In this document: positions 34,443 to 47,882 of the stretch, in pieces | How positions within the stretch are numbered: position 1 is the first letter of the stretch | How the letters are laid out: every line of letters begins with the position of its first letter | Source of the DNA: Myxocyprinus asiaticus | Taxonomy: Eukaryota > Chordata > Actinopteri > Cypriniformes > Catostomidae | Direction: 5' to 3' | Assembly (NCBI RefSeq): GCF_019703515.2 | Contig: NC_059387.1 | Location: forward strand, 34,775,877 to 34,839,876 | Length of the DNA: 64,000 nucleotides | Notes under the pieces: model-generated | Database searches by the model: none | Seen by the model: only the letters and a program-made list of their open reading frames with translations | What the model was told of the DNA's origin: nothing | Made by a program: the position numbers and the translations under genes

Positions 34443-36894
34443 TTTATCACTAAGGGACACCCTCTGGAGGTTGTAGCTCTGCACTGCGATTGTCATGATT
34501 ATCAGCAAATAATGGAGCATCATATGAGCCATTCATAACTGCATTGTGCAGAACACTGTTTAATATAATGGCTATTTTTACATGTATCACATGCTTATCA
34601 CATGTACATAGGTGTGAAGTTTTAAGCATCAGAAGTAAATTTAGTAGTAAAGCTTTCAGTAGTAAGATTAATTTATGAGCTTTGAACTTACACCTGTGAT
34701 GGGACCATTAGTTAACTCAAAAGGGTTGAGGTTTGGGCTTTATTTTCTTTGAACATCCTCCAGCTGTAGAATTGGTTGTGTTCTGTATGTAATTTTACAT
34801 TTACATTTAGTCATTTAGCACAGGGGTTTTCAAACGTTGTGATGCCAAGGACTCCCAAATATAATGATCCTTTTGCAAGGGATCCCCTTCCTAAAATATA
34901 AAGGCTGCTATATTTGTTCATGTATAAAGACCCATTTATTGTGTGTGAGAATAGGTTGTGTGATATTATAAAACATATAACATGTTTTGTGCTAAATTAA
35001 ATCATTAGTTTTATATTGCCATTATACTCATCAAAAGCAATTTTTAGACTAATGGTAGATAACCTTCTAGTTTTTAGAAAGCAGAGTAAACCAGTTATAA
35101 TGTTTTACACATAATGCAAAAAATTGCATTAGATTTTTAGTCAGTGCCTTTATGCTTGTGCATTGGTTAGGGTCTCATGGAAGTGATGTTTTTTTTAGCT
35201 GATTTCCATGATGGAAAGTAAGTCTTCTACAGTATATAACTATATTTTTTGTTTACCTTTTTTTAAACTATAATGTTTAAAAAAATCAGTGTTTAGTTGT
35301 TTTCCCAGAAAATACCTCAAGACAATAAAGACATTATATTTTTGTTCTCTCTCAAGACAAATATTGGTTTTCTAGTTGCCCTATGAATCTACTGCATCAT
35401 GTGTCGATGCTAAAAACTTGACGGATAGCCCCCATATGCCCTACACCATGAAGTGACATAGCATGGTGTCTGTTGACGTCTGTTGCTGTCCCTCAGAGAG
35501 CTGACTCAGGGGACATACAGGACAAGTTGTCTTGTTTACATGGCATTCTTTCCTTTACTGTAGCCTTGAGGACAAAGATAACCTGGAAAAGATCAGCTAA
35601 GCTGCTGTCATACATTGAGATCTAGTATTTAGGACATGTTCATTGTAGACGTCCTTTACTTGGCAAGGACTCTTACTGCTTATGTTTCATGACCTATTGA
35701 GGGAGAACAATGCTCCCTCCATGTCATATTTGACACATAGTTTAACCTCCTTGAACTCTCAAAAGCTGAGACTGCATCACATAGACCGTCATGAATGTAG
35801 GGCCGAAATGTAGTAAGTGTTAAGATTGATGGAGCTCTTAACATAGCACAAGTGACAAGTGCTGAGGTCGCCATACTTTCTTCATAGTCTCAAGTGTTGA
35901 GTAACCCCCTTGCTACTCCCCATTGCTCTGCTATAGACTCCTCCTTTTTTCAACACTTCTGGATGAGCCACTATATCATCTGGAGCAACAGAACCCACTT
36001 CTTGTCACATCACTCTAACCTATAGAGTAGTTCTGTACTGGAGGGTTCACTCGTCTGAAAGATATTTTCTCCAATATTTTTGTCTGTTGGGACTGTTTCA
36101 GATGGTAAGTCAAATTTCACAATCTCTGTACCAATCTATTTAAACATATTTAAGATTTTGTCTGCATTGTTTATCAGTAATTGTGTTGTGTATATGAGGG
36201 GTCTGGCAAGAATTAGTAGTGTACTGCAAGATATGTCAGTTGTCGCCTGATAAGAAAGTAAGACTAGTAAGTATTTGGACTCAATTCAAGTATTTAGCCC
36301 AGACAACTAAATTTGTGGATGACTTTCAGTTCAATCAATGGGATTTCACAGCTTTTGTCAAATTGGATTAATATAAAAACACAAGACATTCTTACATTTG
36401 TTGTGCAATGTGGGGTAGACCGGGTGATCCATTTTATTTTTGAAATAAGACAATGTGGCAGAAGTTTCAGTTGAACATTTGCTTTATTCTATTATGCTAC
36501 AGACTAATGGATTCAAAGAGACACATCAGATACTGAATGATGGAAGAGCTTCATTCCTCATCATGTCCTTTCTGTTCAAAGGAGAAAAGAAAACAAGGCA
36601 GGACAAAAGATGTATGGTGGATCTTATTTTACTCTATTAGAAAATTAAATACATTCTGCCCATGATTTCCAATAATCATTTAAGATTCATTTTGATGTTT
36701 CCTTTCAAATGGCCATTTATCTGTCTGCCTTCTGAATGGGTTTGTCTTTAGCTCTCCATAGCAAGACCGCTTGAATGTTGTCAAAAATAAATAGTTGCTT
36801 TTTATACTTTACATTTATGGCAATATAAACCACATCTGTCAAGTCATTTAACATTTGATTTTGTCTGTTATAATATAGTTATATAACACTTACC
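34443..36894. other. Intergenic region, possible hAT-type remnant
   Basis: No gene recognised. Near 34822 the sequence CAGGGGTTTTCAAAC resembles the ends of some hAT elements, but no matching inverted end was found. The rest is AT-rich single-copy-looking DNA up to the 3' end of the myosin pseudogene. Confidence 0.4.
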
Positions 36895-38010
36895 TTGGAT
36901 CCAGTATCACGGCTCTTGGCCCTCAGTTTGTTGACCTGAGATTCAGCAATATCAGCTCTCTCCTCTGCTTCATCAAACTCATGCTGCAGTTTACGGAATT
37001 TGGCCAGATTAGAATTGGCCTGTTCCTCCTGAAAAAAATGTGAAGATATTTTGTATTCAGAAATGCCATTTGACTGGGCATATTTTGAGTCCACAAGTCA
37101 GATATTTTATTTCTTTGTACAACCAAAACCACGAAGAGCATTGTCCAGCTGAAGTTGGGCATCCTATAATGTACAAGATTTGTAAATGAATACTCTTTGT
37201 TGAATTTCCAACAATGTGTCACATTGTTTTATTTAAAGATCTAAGTTAGCATACTTTGAGATGTCCTTGAAGACCCTTGAGTTGTTTCTGGGCTTCTGCT
37301 GCCTGCCTGTTCACTTGGCTGAGCTGAATTTCCATCTCATTGAGGTCTCCCTCCATCTTCTTCTTCAGTCTGAGGGCTTCATTCCTTCTGCGAGTCGCTG
37401 ACTCAAGTGAGCTCTGAAGATTATCAACCATTCTCTGCTGGTTCCTCTTGGCCTGCTCCATCTCCTCATCTTTCTTGGTAAGCTTACGTTCAACGTCAGC
37501 CTTTACTTTATTGAACTCCAGCTGAACCAAGTTTATTATTTTTCCTAAAATAAATTAGATTAACGTAAAAAAAGGACAAAAGAAAACATTTCCAAGGTTA
37601 CCTCAGCCTCCTCCAGGGCTGCCTGAATCTCTGCTTTTTCCTGCTCCAGCTGCTTTCTCCAACTCATGAATGCTTTTTCCAGGCTCTCCAAGTTGCTCAG
37701 TGAGGTCAGAAAAGTCCTCTGTTAAATAGGGAATAATGTTTAAGGAAAAATAAGCTGAAGATAAATACTGTGTATTGTCAAGAAACTCAAACTCTGGAAA
37801 CCTTGGATGTTCTTGTTCTCTCTCTCTTCATGGTCTTAAGATGATCCAAGACCTCTTCATAGGAGTTCTTATGTTTGAAGTGTTCAGTTCTGAGAGATCT
37901 AGACTCTTTCTGGGCACTTTCTAGTTCAGTCTGAGACTCCTCATACTTCTGTTCCACTCAGCCAGGACCTGATTATGTATTTATATTAGGCTCTTGCATA
38001 ATTGCTTACA

Positions 38011-38039
38011 TAAAATTATATATATATATATATATATAT
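38011..38039. repeat. (TA)n microsatellite
   Basis: Short alternating TA tract in an intron of the myosin pseudogene. Confidence 0.85.
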
Positions 38040-40203
38040 TTAAAAAAAAATGGAAAAACACTGACTAAATTCATAAAATAAAACAAATGAAATATAATGT
38101 TGTCCTGTATTACCTTATCAAAGTTTCTTTGCTTCTTGTCCAGAGCAGCTGCAGCAGCATTGGATCTCTCCACATCAACCATGAGATCTTCGATCTCATT
38201 TTGCAGCCTGTGCTTGGTCTTCTTGAGAGAGGAGCATTTAGCATTAATAGCATCCACAGCTTCTTCTGCTTCTTGGAGGTGCTGAGCCAATTTCTTTCTA
38301 ATTGTATAATTATAAAGAGAGTTTAAGAGCTTAATAAAAAAATAATAAGCCAGAAAATAAAACATGAAGTCAAAGTATATTTTTGCTTCTTACTTAGTAT
38401 CCTCCAGCTCTTCAGTCCTCTGGATGGCATCAGTATCATACTTGGTTCTCCACTGAGCCACCTCAGAGTTTGCCTTGGAGCGACTACGTTGCAGCTCAGC
38501 TTTGGCTTCCTGTTCCTCCTCATACTGCTCCCTCAGAAGATCAGAATAATGGCGAGCAGACTGCACTGCATGGGCCAGGGCGTTCTTAGCCTGAAAAAAA
38601 TTGAGCCAATTGTTAGTGATGTGTAGTGTCCTAATGTGTAAAAATAATTCAACCTCTAGGAAAACATTATGGACTTAAGCAAACCTTGACTTCCTCCTCC
38701 AGTTGTCTCTTGATATCTTTGAGTGTAGGACTGCTTTCCTCTGGTCAGTTGAGACACTAGGGAATCTTGCTCTTCTAGCTGTCTGGACAGTTCACCTGAA
38801 AGGTCAAGTCAAAATATAAAAAATAAAAAAAATGTGTTGTAAGTTTTTATAAACATGACAAATTGTAATAGCTACAGTATATTTTGTGCCCTTACCATTC
38901 TCTGTTTGCAGCTTGGATTTTTGCATGGTGAAATCATTAATTGTGCGCTGGCCTTCCTCAGCTTTGGTTCTGTACTCACTCATCTGGTCTTCCAGAGTTC
39001 TGCACATTTTCTCTAGGTTGCTCTAATGAAGTATATTGGTTTTACATTGCAGTTTCACATAATCTTTCTTACTGTCTCACATTTCTGTGTTGTTACTAAC
39101 CTACAATTTTACTATTTGTTCCATGTTGGACACCACATCATCAAGCTCTAACTTAGGTTCACTCTTTTCTTTCTCAAGCTTCTGCTTCACTCTCTGAAGG
39201 TTGTAAATCTGCTCTCCCAGATCAGCCACACTGTCTGCATGTTTCTTCCTCAGTGTAGCAGCAATGGCCTCATGTTGCAGAGTGGCCTCTTCAAGGTCTC
39301 TGCGCAGTTTCTGGAACTCAGCTTCACGTTTCTTATTCATCTCAATCTGGCACCACCAGCCTCCTCCAACCTCTCACTGATCTTCTTTCTTCACAAATCT
39401 CACTGATTTGTGTTAGAAAATGTATCCTTTCATTTTTTATGATTTAGCTTTTATGGTTTAAACATACTTGCAGCTCCTACGGTTTCTTCTGGAGCTGGGG
39501 ACCAAGGGCTTGTTCATCCTCAATTTTGCTGTTGAGCTGGCCAATTTTAAAGTCCTTCCTAAAAGGTGATATCAGAATATCTATTACAGAATATCTATAT
39601 TTGGTGAGTGATTTTATTCTTTATATGTCTTCTTCTTTTTTTTTTTTTCTTCAGAATTATTTGAACTGTTCTTACTACTTTAGCTTCTCCTCCAACTGCT
39701 GTTTGTCATTTTCCAAGTCCATAATGCTCTCTTGAGTCAATTTTAAGTCACCCTCCATCTTTCTCTTGGCCCTCTCAAGATCCATGCGCAGCTTCTTTTT
39801 TTGCCCAAGGGATCCCTCAAGCTTATTATATAAAATATAATTACTTATTACATTTGCTGAAGGGCCTCCTGCAGAGCTTCCTTCTGCTTGGTCAGCTTGG
39901 CAATCATTTCATCTAGAGCTGACATTCCTTCAGTCAGGTATTTAACCTAAGGTAAGAGGTCAGGAGTTCAACAAACTCAAAACATGTGTAATGCTGACAG
40001 AACTGTAGGAGGTTTAAGAGCTGACCTTGTTCTCAGTGGCATGTTTTTCTTTCTCCACTTTGACCAGAGTGAGCTTGAGATCATCAATGTCCTCTTGAGC
40101 TCAGATCATTCCTCCTCCAGCTTTCGTTTCTTTGCAACCAACTCAGCAATCATTTCCTCTTCATCCTCCAGTCTCTCAGTCAGCTCTTTGACTTTGGCCT
40201 CAA

Positions 40204-40589
40204 TGCCAGGTGTATTTTGTTGATTCATGTCTTTTATTTTGAAAAGTTTAGTTCCTGTTCCCTAGTCATGTGATGTCTTGTTTTCCCTCCATGTTCATGT
40301 GTCATGTTTTCATTGGTTTATTGTTTAATTATCTTGTTATCAGTTCTGTTTGTTCATTGGTTTATGTTCCCCCATGTCCATGTATTTAAGCCTCATGTTT
40401 TCCATTGTGTTTTGTCAAGTATTGAATGTGAAAGTCTAGTCTAGTCAAGTCTAGTCCATGTCCATGATCATGTTTTGTTTTGTAGTTAGGGTTTTGGATT
40501 TCATGTTTATTTAATAAACTGCACTTGGGTTCTTCATCTCATCATCGTCTTCGTCATTGCCATCATTGCCAGTTCCAGCATACGTTACA
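40204..40589 (+). repeat. Left LTR (386 bp)
   Basis: Begins TGCCAGG and ends GTTACA. It contains TATTTAAG near 40384 and AATAAA near 40511, the usual promoter and polyadenylation layout for plus-strand transcription. Confidence 0.9.
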
Positions 40590-40631
40590 GAATACTAGAC
40601 CACCCATGACTTCTGCGGTCTAGCCTGCCAG

Positions 40632-41612
40632 GTGGACTTTAATGAGGTTGCCCTCAAAGACTGTTTCAGATTTGGATTGAATGAGTCCATTTCTTTTTTG
40701 ATGCCTGGCGGTCGCAGTTCCCTCAGCCTGGTTCAATATATCGACCTCGCCCTACGGATCATTGGTTCCACGTTCACTGTGGGGGAGGCGGATGCCGAGC
40801 CAGAGTTCCATGTCATGGCCACCGCCGAGCCAGAGTTCCACGTCATGGCCGCCGCCGAGCCAGAGTTCCACGTCATGGCCGCCGCCGAGCCAGAGTTCCA
40901 CGTCATGGCCGCCGCCGAGCCAGAGTTCCACGTCATGGCCGCCGCCGAGCCAGAGTTCCACGTCATGGCCGCCGCCGAGCCAGAGTTCCACGTCATGGCC
41001 ACCGCCGAGCCAAAGTTCCACGTCATGGCCGCCGCCGAGCCAGAGTTCCACGTCACAGCAATGCCTCAGCCTGCTCCATGCCACGTCACAGCAACGCCTC
41101 AGCCTGCTCCATGCCATGTCACAGCAACGCCTCAGCCTGCTCCATGCCACGTCACAGCCACACCTGAGCAGTGGGACCTGGAGATGGTTCCCACTCTTAT
41201 ACCCACCCTTAGTTCTCCTGAGCAGGCAAGGGGAACTTTCGGCCCTCCGACCCCACCTGGACACTCCGAGCCCTGGACTTCGCCTTGGCCTGTCAGTCCC
41301 TCGACATTGCCTCAGCTCTGCGTTCCCTCGGCTCCTCTGTGGTCCTTCAGCCTGTTGGCTTTGCCGGGGTCCCTCGTCCCTCCAGCTCCTCCTTGGTCTG
41401 TCGGTCACCTGGCTCCGCTTTGGCTCTCCGATCCTCTGGCTGCGCCTCGTCCCTCCGATCTGTCAGCTTCACCGGGGACCACCTTCCCTACGGCTCCACC
41501 TTGGTCCTCAGTCCCACCAGCTCCACCTCAGTCTTCCGATCCCCCAGCTCTGCCTTGCTCCTCTGAGCCTCCAGCACCGCCTTGGTCCTCCCTGCCATTG
41601 GCTCCACCCTAG
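40632..41612 (+). CDS. Gag-remnant and repeat protein of the LTR element
   Basis: 326-residue frame. The N-terminal 55 or so residues (FNEVALKDCFRFGLNESISF onward) resemble the capsid part of fish gypsy gag proteins, by memory. Residues about 55-144 are nine 10-residue repeats (AEPEFHVMAA). Three 11-residue repeats (PQPAPCHVTAT) follow, and the rest is a long Pro/Ser/Leu-rich tail. No zinc knuckle, protease or polymerase is present. It may be the only product of the element, or not translated at all. The upstream start is uncertain. Confidence 0.5.
   Translation: MDFNEVALKDCFRFGLNESISFLMPGGRSSLSLVQYIDLALRIIGSTFTVGEADAEPEFHVMATAEPEFHVMAAAEPEFHVMAAAEPEFHVMAAAEPEFHVMAAAEPEFHVMAAAEPEFHVMATAEPKFHVMAAAEPEFHVTAMPQPAPCHVTATPQPAPCHVTATPQPAPCHVTATPEQWDLEMVPTLIPTLSSPEQARGTFGPPTPPGHSEPWTSPWPVSPSTLPQLCVPSAPLWSFSLLALPGSLVPPAPPWSVGHLAPLWLSDPLAAPRPSDLSASPGTTFPTAPPWSSVPPAPPQSSDPPALPCSSEPPAPPWSSLPLAPP
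40794..41162 (+). repeat. Minisatellite inside the LTR element
   Basis: Nine 30-bp units (40794-41063) are followed by three 33-bp units (41064-41162). Unit lengths are multiples of three, so several frames stay open on both strands. Only the frame continuous with the gag-like N-terminus is a reasonable coding candidate. Confidence 0.9.
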
Positions 41613-41869
41613 CCCTTCGAGTCTTCGGCTACTCTCCGGGCACCAAGTTCCATGGCTCCACCCCTCGAGCCTCTCATGGCTCCACCCCCCATGGACTTTG
41701 CCTTGGTCCCATGCCCCTCGCCCTTTCTCGCCATGCCATGCCCTACACCTCAAGACAACCCCCCCACCCCCCACCCCCAGCTCCCTACAGAACTTTGAAT
41801 TTATGTCATGTTTTACGTGTTTTGTTTATGTGTTGGGGTGTCAGGAGCCACCCCTTAGTGGGGGGGATA

Positions 41870-42262
41870 TGTCAGGTGTATTTTGTTGATTCATGTCTTT
41901 TATTTTGAAAAGTTTAGTTCCTGTTCCCTAGTCATGTGATGTCTTGTTTTCCCTCCATGTTCATGTGTCATGTTTTCATTGGTTTATTGTTTAATTATCT
42001 TGTTATCAGTTCTGTTTGTTCATTGGTTTATGTTCCCCCATGTCCATGTATTTAAGCTCATGTTTTCCATTGTGTTTTGTCAAGTATTGAATGTGAAAGG
42101 GTATGTGCAAAGTCTAGTCAAGTCTAGTCCATGTCCATGTTCATGTTTTGTTTTGTAGTTAGGGTTTTGGATTTCACGTTTATTTAATAAACTGCACTTG
42201 GGTTCTTCATCTCATCATCGTCTTCGACATTGCCATCATTGCCAGTTCCAGCATACGTTACA
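41870..42262 (+). repeat. Right LTR (393 bp)
   Basis: Begins TGTCAGG and ends GTTACA. It is nearly identical to the left LTR and differs mainly by a small insertion near 42100 and point changes, which indicates a young insertion. Confidence 0.9.
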
Positions 42263-43741
42263 CTCAAGCTGGATCTTGTTCTTGATCAGACCCTCACATC
42301 TCTCCTCAGCATCACAAAGATTATCTTTCTCCTGTCGAAGTGCAAAATAATTTTGAAGGCAAGGTTTCATTATTTTGTATTGTATTATTTTATTGTATTA
42401 TTTTCTATTATATTTGAAATTTAAAAAAAACACTTTTTTGCCTACATGGACATACAGACTGCACTGCAAGTGGCAGGTCATTCTTCTCTTGGAGCACAGA
42501 AACCATCAAAAGATTGATAAAATAACAAAAATTATTTTCACTTTCTTCATGATGTTATTTAAACAAGCTATTTAAAGATTATAATTTTGTTAGAAAGAAT
42601 TTGGAATTATTATACCTTACTATGTCCTAACTTGTACTGGTTGTGATCAAGATTCAGTGAGCCAAGCACTTTTTCAGCAGCTTTTTTATTGTCAATGAAC
42701 TGTCCCTCAGGAATAGCAGATGGGTTCAGAATACGGTATCTGACAAGAGGTACGAAAGTAAATTACAAAGTTTTAACACCTTTCCTTTTCTAGTCTTTGT
42801 CCATTTCAAGCTTTTCACCTTTGTTTGAAATCTCTATAAAGAATCCTGTAGGGGAATCCTTTTCTGCCGATTCTAATACCCTCCTGCACACCGTTACAAC
42901 GCAGTTGGTGCATGACCAGAGGATTCTCCATCGCTCCTGGAGTTTTAGTCGCATTTGGAATCAGGCAACGCACAAAGTGGGGGTGAGCTGACCTCAATTT
43001 GGTCATCAGTTTGTTCAAGTTCTCCTATGGTCAGAAAAGAACCATAACATTAAAAGGTAAGCAGTTCTATTTAATGACGTGAAATCACTTTCATTTTGTT
43101 GTTTGATAACTTGTTTTTATGGCCAAGTTCTCTGATTTACCCTGTGGAGAGCTGACACAGTCTGAAAGAGGAACCCTTCTTTTTGCCACCTCCTTACCTC
43201 CTTTGCCTGAATCTTGGGCTGAAACAAGGAAAATGTTAAAGAAAAGGATTTATCTTGTGTTTCTTCGGAAATCCTATAAGATCACTAAGCCAGGAAATGT
43301 TTTCTTCAAATGAAGATCACTGCACACCTGATTCAGCCCCTGCATAGTTAGCAAAGAGGAAGGACAAAAGCTTCACAGTAGACTTTTGGAAGAGTCCAAC
43401 CGCAGTCTCATTGAGGGGATCTTTGTTCTTCACCAGCCAGTTTGAAATGTTGTAGTCAACTATGTCAACATAGTGAACCAGGGAGAAATGAGCCTCTGGT
43501 TTACTCTTGACAGTCCTGGGCCTCTGGAAAGTTGGGTTCTTACCCAAGTGGTTGTCATAAAGCTTAGCTTTAAATGTGGCATCACTGGCTTTGAGGAACA
43601 TGCACTCCTCTTCAAGGATGGACATGATACCCATGGGCTGCAGAAAACGGAGTATAAAATACAATGTAAATGATAATAAAATATCTTTTATGCCTGTATT
43701 TAAAAGTATCTGTTCATAAACACACCTTTTCAATAAGCTCA

Positions 43742-43921
<180 letters not shown>

Positions 43922-45383
43922 TCACAAAGGTGAACCAAGGAACAATGCTTGTTAAAACTGTTCTTGAATAATCAGTTATTGACAGCTCACATCAAAGATC
44001 TCAAATCCAGCAATGTCCAGCACACCGATGAAATACTAGCGAGGCTGCTTGGTGTCCAGGGATTGGTTGATTCTCACAACCATTCAAAGGAACATCCTCT
44101 CATATACTGACTTTGCCAGAGCACCGATGGAGTAGTACACCTGGAAGTGTGTTAAACAGTGAAAAAAAAGTTGTATGACAAAAATTTCAAGGCTATAAAT
44201 TATGCTTAATAGGAAGTTTATTCACCTGATGGAATCTTTGTCCTTTGGTGACCCACTCATTTCCGACTTTGACTCTTGGGTGACACAAACCCTTGATGAG
44301 GTCAGCACAGTTCAGGCCCATCAGATATGTGACTTTGTCAGCAACTTGAGAAGATTAAAAGCTTTGTTTAAAACTTAGAACTGTGTATCAAAGACTAACC
44401 AATACCATTGTTGTATTAATTGCACAAAGTGACTTGCCTTCAGTTCCATCAGCCTCTGCCTGTTCCTCTCTCTGCTTGTTTAAACTTCATATTACCATAA
44501 TGCATAATGGCACCAGTCATCTTGTATATGTCTTTTCATCTGTAGTAAAGCCCAGGACATCAAAGGCCTCCTGTGGTTTGTAAACAGCATGACAAAGCAA
44601 TATTTTTAGTTTTCTGTGTTACACTTTCTGTTGAACTTTGGTCTTTTATCAAAGACCATTTAATTCACCAGTGTTGTTTTATATATATTTTTGGTTATCT
44701 TATACTGGGATGTCACTAACATAAATGGCCATCAGCTCTTCAGCATCATCAATAGATGCCACTTGTGTCTCTCCTTGTGAGATGTAGGAGTAATCATAGG
44801 GGTTGTTTGTGATGAGTAGCATCTCTGTAAAGAATGTACATCACAGTTAGCTATGTGAACTGATACACTTGGTGCATGTAATATAGTTGCACATCATTGC
44901 ATATAGAAACCTACCCAACAGTTCTGGTTTCATCTGAGACAGGATCTGGTAGAAGATGTGGTAGTCTCTCTCAGCCTTAAGCTGATAGGTGACTCAGGAC
45001 TTCTCCAGCAGATCTAACAAGGAAAATTCATAAAGTAATTATTGTTAAATATTTGTAGATATATTAAAGATATATTAAAGATGTCCAGTCATAATCTTGT
45101 TACAAGAAAGCGTACTCACAGGTTTCAATATCAGCAGAGGACAGTTTTCCACTCACACCAAAGTGAATTCGGATGAATTTACCCTGTTCAGTCAGAAAAA
45201 AAAATTATCTCTTAATTATTAGTAAATTATTATTTATGGTAGAATTTGCTATCTGGATACAACACATTCATGATTATTGGGGAAACTTAGGAATCGTGAG
45301 GAGTTGTCATTTCTGATGGTCTTGGCATTGCCAAAGGCCTCCAGGGCCAGGTTTGCTTGGATGATTTGATCTTCCAGGGTACC

Positions 45384-45783
45384 CTAGAAACAAACGATAT
45401 CACTATTTTCAAAATCCTCATATGCACACAATAAATCCAGGCTACCTGGTAAGACTTAATTATCACTAATGGATCTCAACATAGTATGCTTTTAAAAGTT
45501 TACACAAGCTGCATATGTGTGGAGGTGTTGGCGTGGTCGAGCACCTGTCTGGAGAGAGAGAAAGTGGTAAGGACATTTACCTGAGATGAATTGTTGCTAA
45601 TTACTGTTTCTATGTACACAGTGAGAGTCGGGGGAGATAAAAGACGGCCCAGTCCATCGAAAGAGGGAGAGTGGCACATACCAGAGACTGCATGTCTGTT
45701 TCATAGAGAGTGTTTACCCTGAAAAGCAAGATCCTGTGTGTTTATGCTGAAAAGCGATTTCTGTTTTGTTTGTAATAAGTTTA
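45384..45783. other. Junction region between pseudogene and duplicated block
   Basis: About 400 bp with no myosin exon, where the P-loop and earlier exons should have been. The 5' truncation of the pseudogene lies here. Confidence 0.6.
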
Positions 45784-47882
45784 TAGTTTTCATTACTTAT
45801 GAAATATGATTAGATTATTTACTGTACACCACACTGAAATATATGATCAAAACATCATACAGACTGAAAAGGTCTCATAAAGAATACAGCAAGCATATTG
45901 TTTCACTAACAGACCAAATATACTGCATATCGAGTAAAAGCCTTAAAAGCACATAGTTACAAATAAATACATATAAAGTTGTAAACTGATGTGTTTTTTT
46001 GTTTTGTTTTGTTTTTTTGGTTTTTTTTTTTTGTCGTGTTTCACTTGTAACTAAATAAACAGAATTGAACTGAGATGTGTGTAAGGCTACAGCGTTGGTT
46101 TCACGCAGAGTTATACATCGTAATTTTGAACATTTAGCTGAAACTAAAGCAAAAAAAATAAAAAATAAATTAAAAAATAATAAAATAAAATATGCACTAA
46201 AATGTGCCATACCATCATAAACTGATGTTTCCTGTACATTTAAGTAGGTAAAACACTAAAGGGTATAAAATGACAATGAAAATGGATAACAAGCCTTATG
46301 ATGTAGCCCATCCTAATAATCTATGTGTATACATATCTTTAGGAATGTATAAGTTCATTTTGGCTCTTTTTTTATTTTTTTCACATTATCTTGTTAAGGT
46401 CTTGACATCATAAGGCCAGTTGGACCCAACTTTTGGTTAGCACTTCAGGGTGTTTAGTTAAGCAAAGGTTGTTTAAAGGTTTTGAGTTGCTCAGCTGAGA
46501 AGCTAAGAAAGGTGTCATGTTGTCTGCAGCATGTTGCTTACATGATTTTAGAGGTTCATCTTCCAGCTCTGTCTCTTATAATGACAAGGTGAAACATTCC
46601 GATCCACACTCTTCTGTGAGACTGAGAAGGTTCATTCTCAGCTGTTTAGACCCTTTGACATCACAGCTCACCGAAAGTTCAATGACTTGACCCATTGTAC
46701 ATCATGACCATTGAGCGTGCTATTCATGGAGACTGATGAGGGTCTGTTTGATTTATTTGGGCAAATGGACTCAGATGTCCATTTTTCTCCTTGAGTTGCG
46801 AGTCATTTTTCCATAAAGCATTGTATAAGGCAGATGTATGATTGAAACAGAGATTACAGGTATTCATATTTTAATATTTATTCAATGTTTTAATTGAGTG
46901 CTTTAATATTTAATCATCTATTTAAAATTTTTGATTCACCTACTCATTCTTTTCCACATTTTTGAATAATGGTAATTCAAAACTTTATATAACACAAATG
47001 GAGAAACATAAAGATGGCTCTGCACACTATGTTCATTTTCTCAACAAAACTCATGAGGTGCATCCTGCTGGGATGCTTTTGAAACAGTATTGGAGTTCAC
47101 ATGTAGGCTGGACACTTGTTGGCTGCTTTTCCTTCACTATCCAACTTAACAATTAAAAAAAAAAAATGTATATATTTTGTTTTGTGAAGAAATTCGTTAG
47201 TAAAATTCATAGGCATAATTTATATTTGTCTACAAAACTAATTTTAAACATTTAAGCAGAAGCCTTTAGATCAAAAGGTTTGTAAGGTCGTTAAAGATCA
47301 TGATGAATTATTATTATGCAAGCCTTTTGACTTCTGCTGTGCAAATGTTTCTTTTCCCTCAGGCACCTGCCGTGTATCCTCTTCACCCACACAGCCACAC
47401 ATAAACAAACACGTTGCTCTCTGCAAGAGAAGACCCACCACTCCTCTAAGGCTCAAATGAAGAAGGTAATGCAACCTTTTCTATTTAATTTCTCTGATGC
47501 TCCTAATGTATGGCAGTAAAATACAATTTATTTTGTATAATTGGCAGTAAAGTTGTTCTAATAAGGCACAAATACTGTGTAAAATTTGAAAGGTAAAAGG
47601 GTGAATCTCACGAAAACTGTCAAGAACATATCGGGGTCATATTTCACCACAAAAGCTAAATGAATAAATAATGAATAATTTGTTTGCATTGTGACAGCAT
47701 GCATTCTGACTTTAAGATGATTCAATTATTGTGACCATTAAGATGTGTTGCATTGTTTTTTTCATGAAAGTTAATTAATGTGAAAATATAAAATAAAAAT
47801 TGACTCAGAGAAAATCTCGTTCTTATTACTGTAATGTGAAAAATAATGATATACAGTATGCTTGTAAAGTACAATTGATATG
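45784..47882. repeat. Segmental duplication block, copy 2
   Basis: Same-orientation copy of 1597-3649. Offset is about 44.2 kb. After 47882 the sequence diverges completely from unit 1. Confidence 0.85.
47363..47465 (+). other. Candidate exon, second copy
   Basis: Duplicate of the 103-nt candidate exon at 3105-3207, with the same CAG acceptor and GTAATG donor. Only two or so substitutions separate the copies and the terminal ATG AAG AAG is kept. Confidence 0.35.

Larger units (their letters stand above)
40204..42262 (+). mobile_element. Non-autonomous LTR retrotransposon in a pseudogene exon
   Basis: Two direct repeats, 40204-40589 and 41870-42262, start TG and end CA and differ by only a few changes. 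A perfect 5-bp target duplication CTCAA flanks the element (40199-40203 and 42263-42267). Removing the element restores a continuous myosin exon. A purine tract (GTGGGGGGGATA) precedes the right LTR, giving plus orientation. Each LTR has a TATTTAAG box and an AATAAA signal. The 1.28 kb interior has no protease, RT or integrase. No standard primer-binding site is recognised. Confidence 0.92.

Noticed and set aside
40733..41408. Minus-strand and alternative-frame ORFs over the minisatellite
   Set aside because: The 30-bp period is a multiple of three, which keeps several frames open automatically. Only the frame joined to the gag-like N-terminus is plausible.
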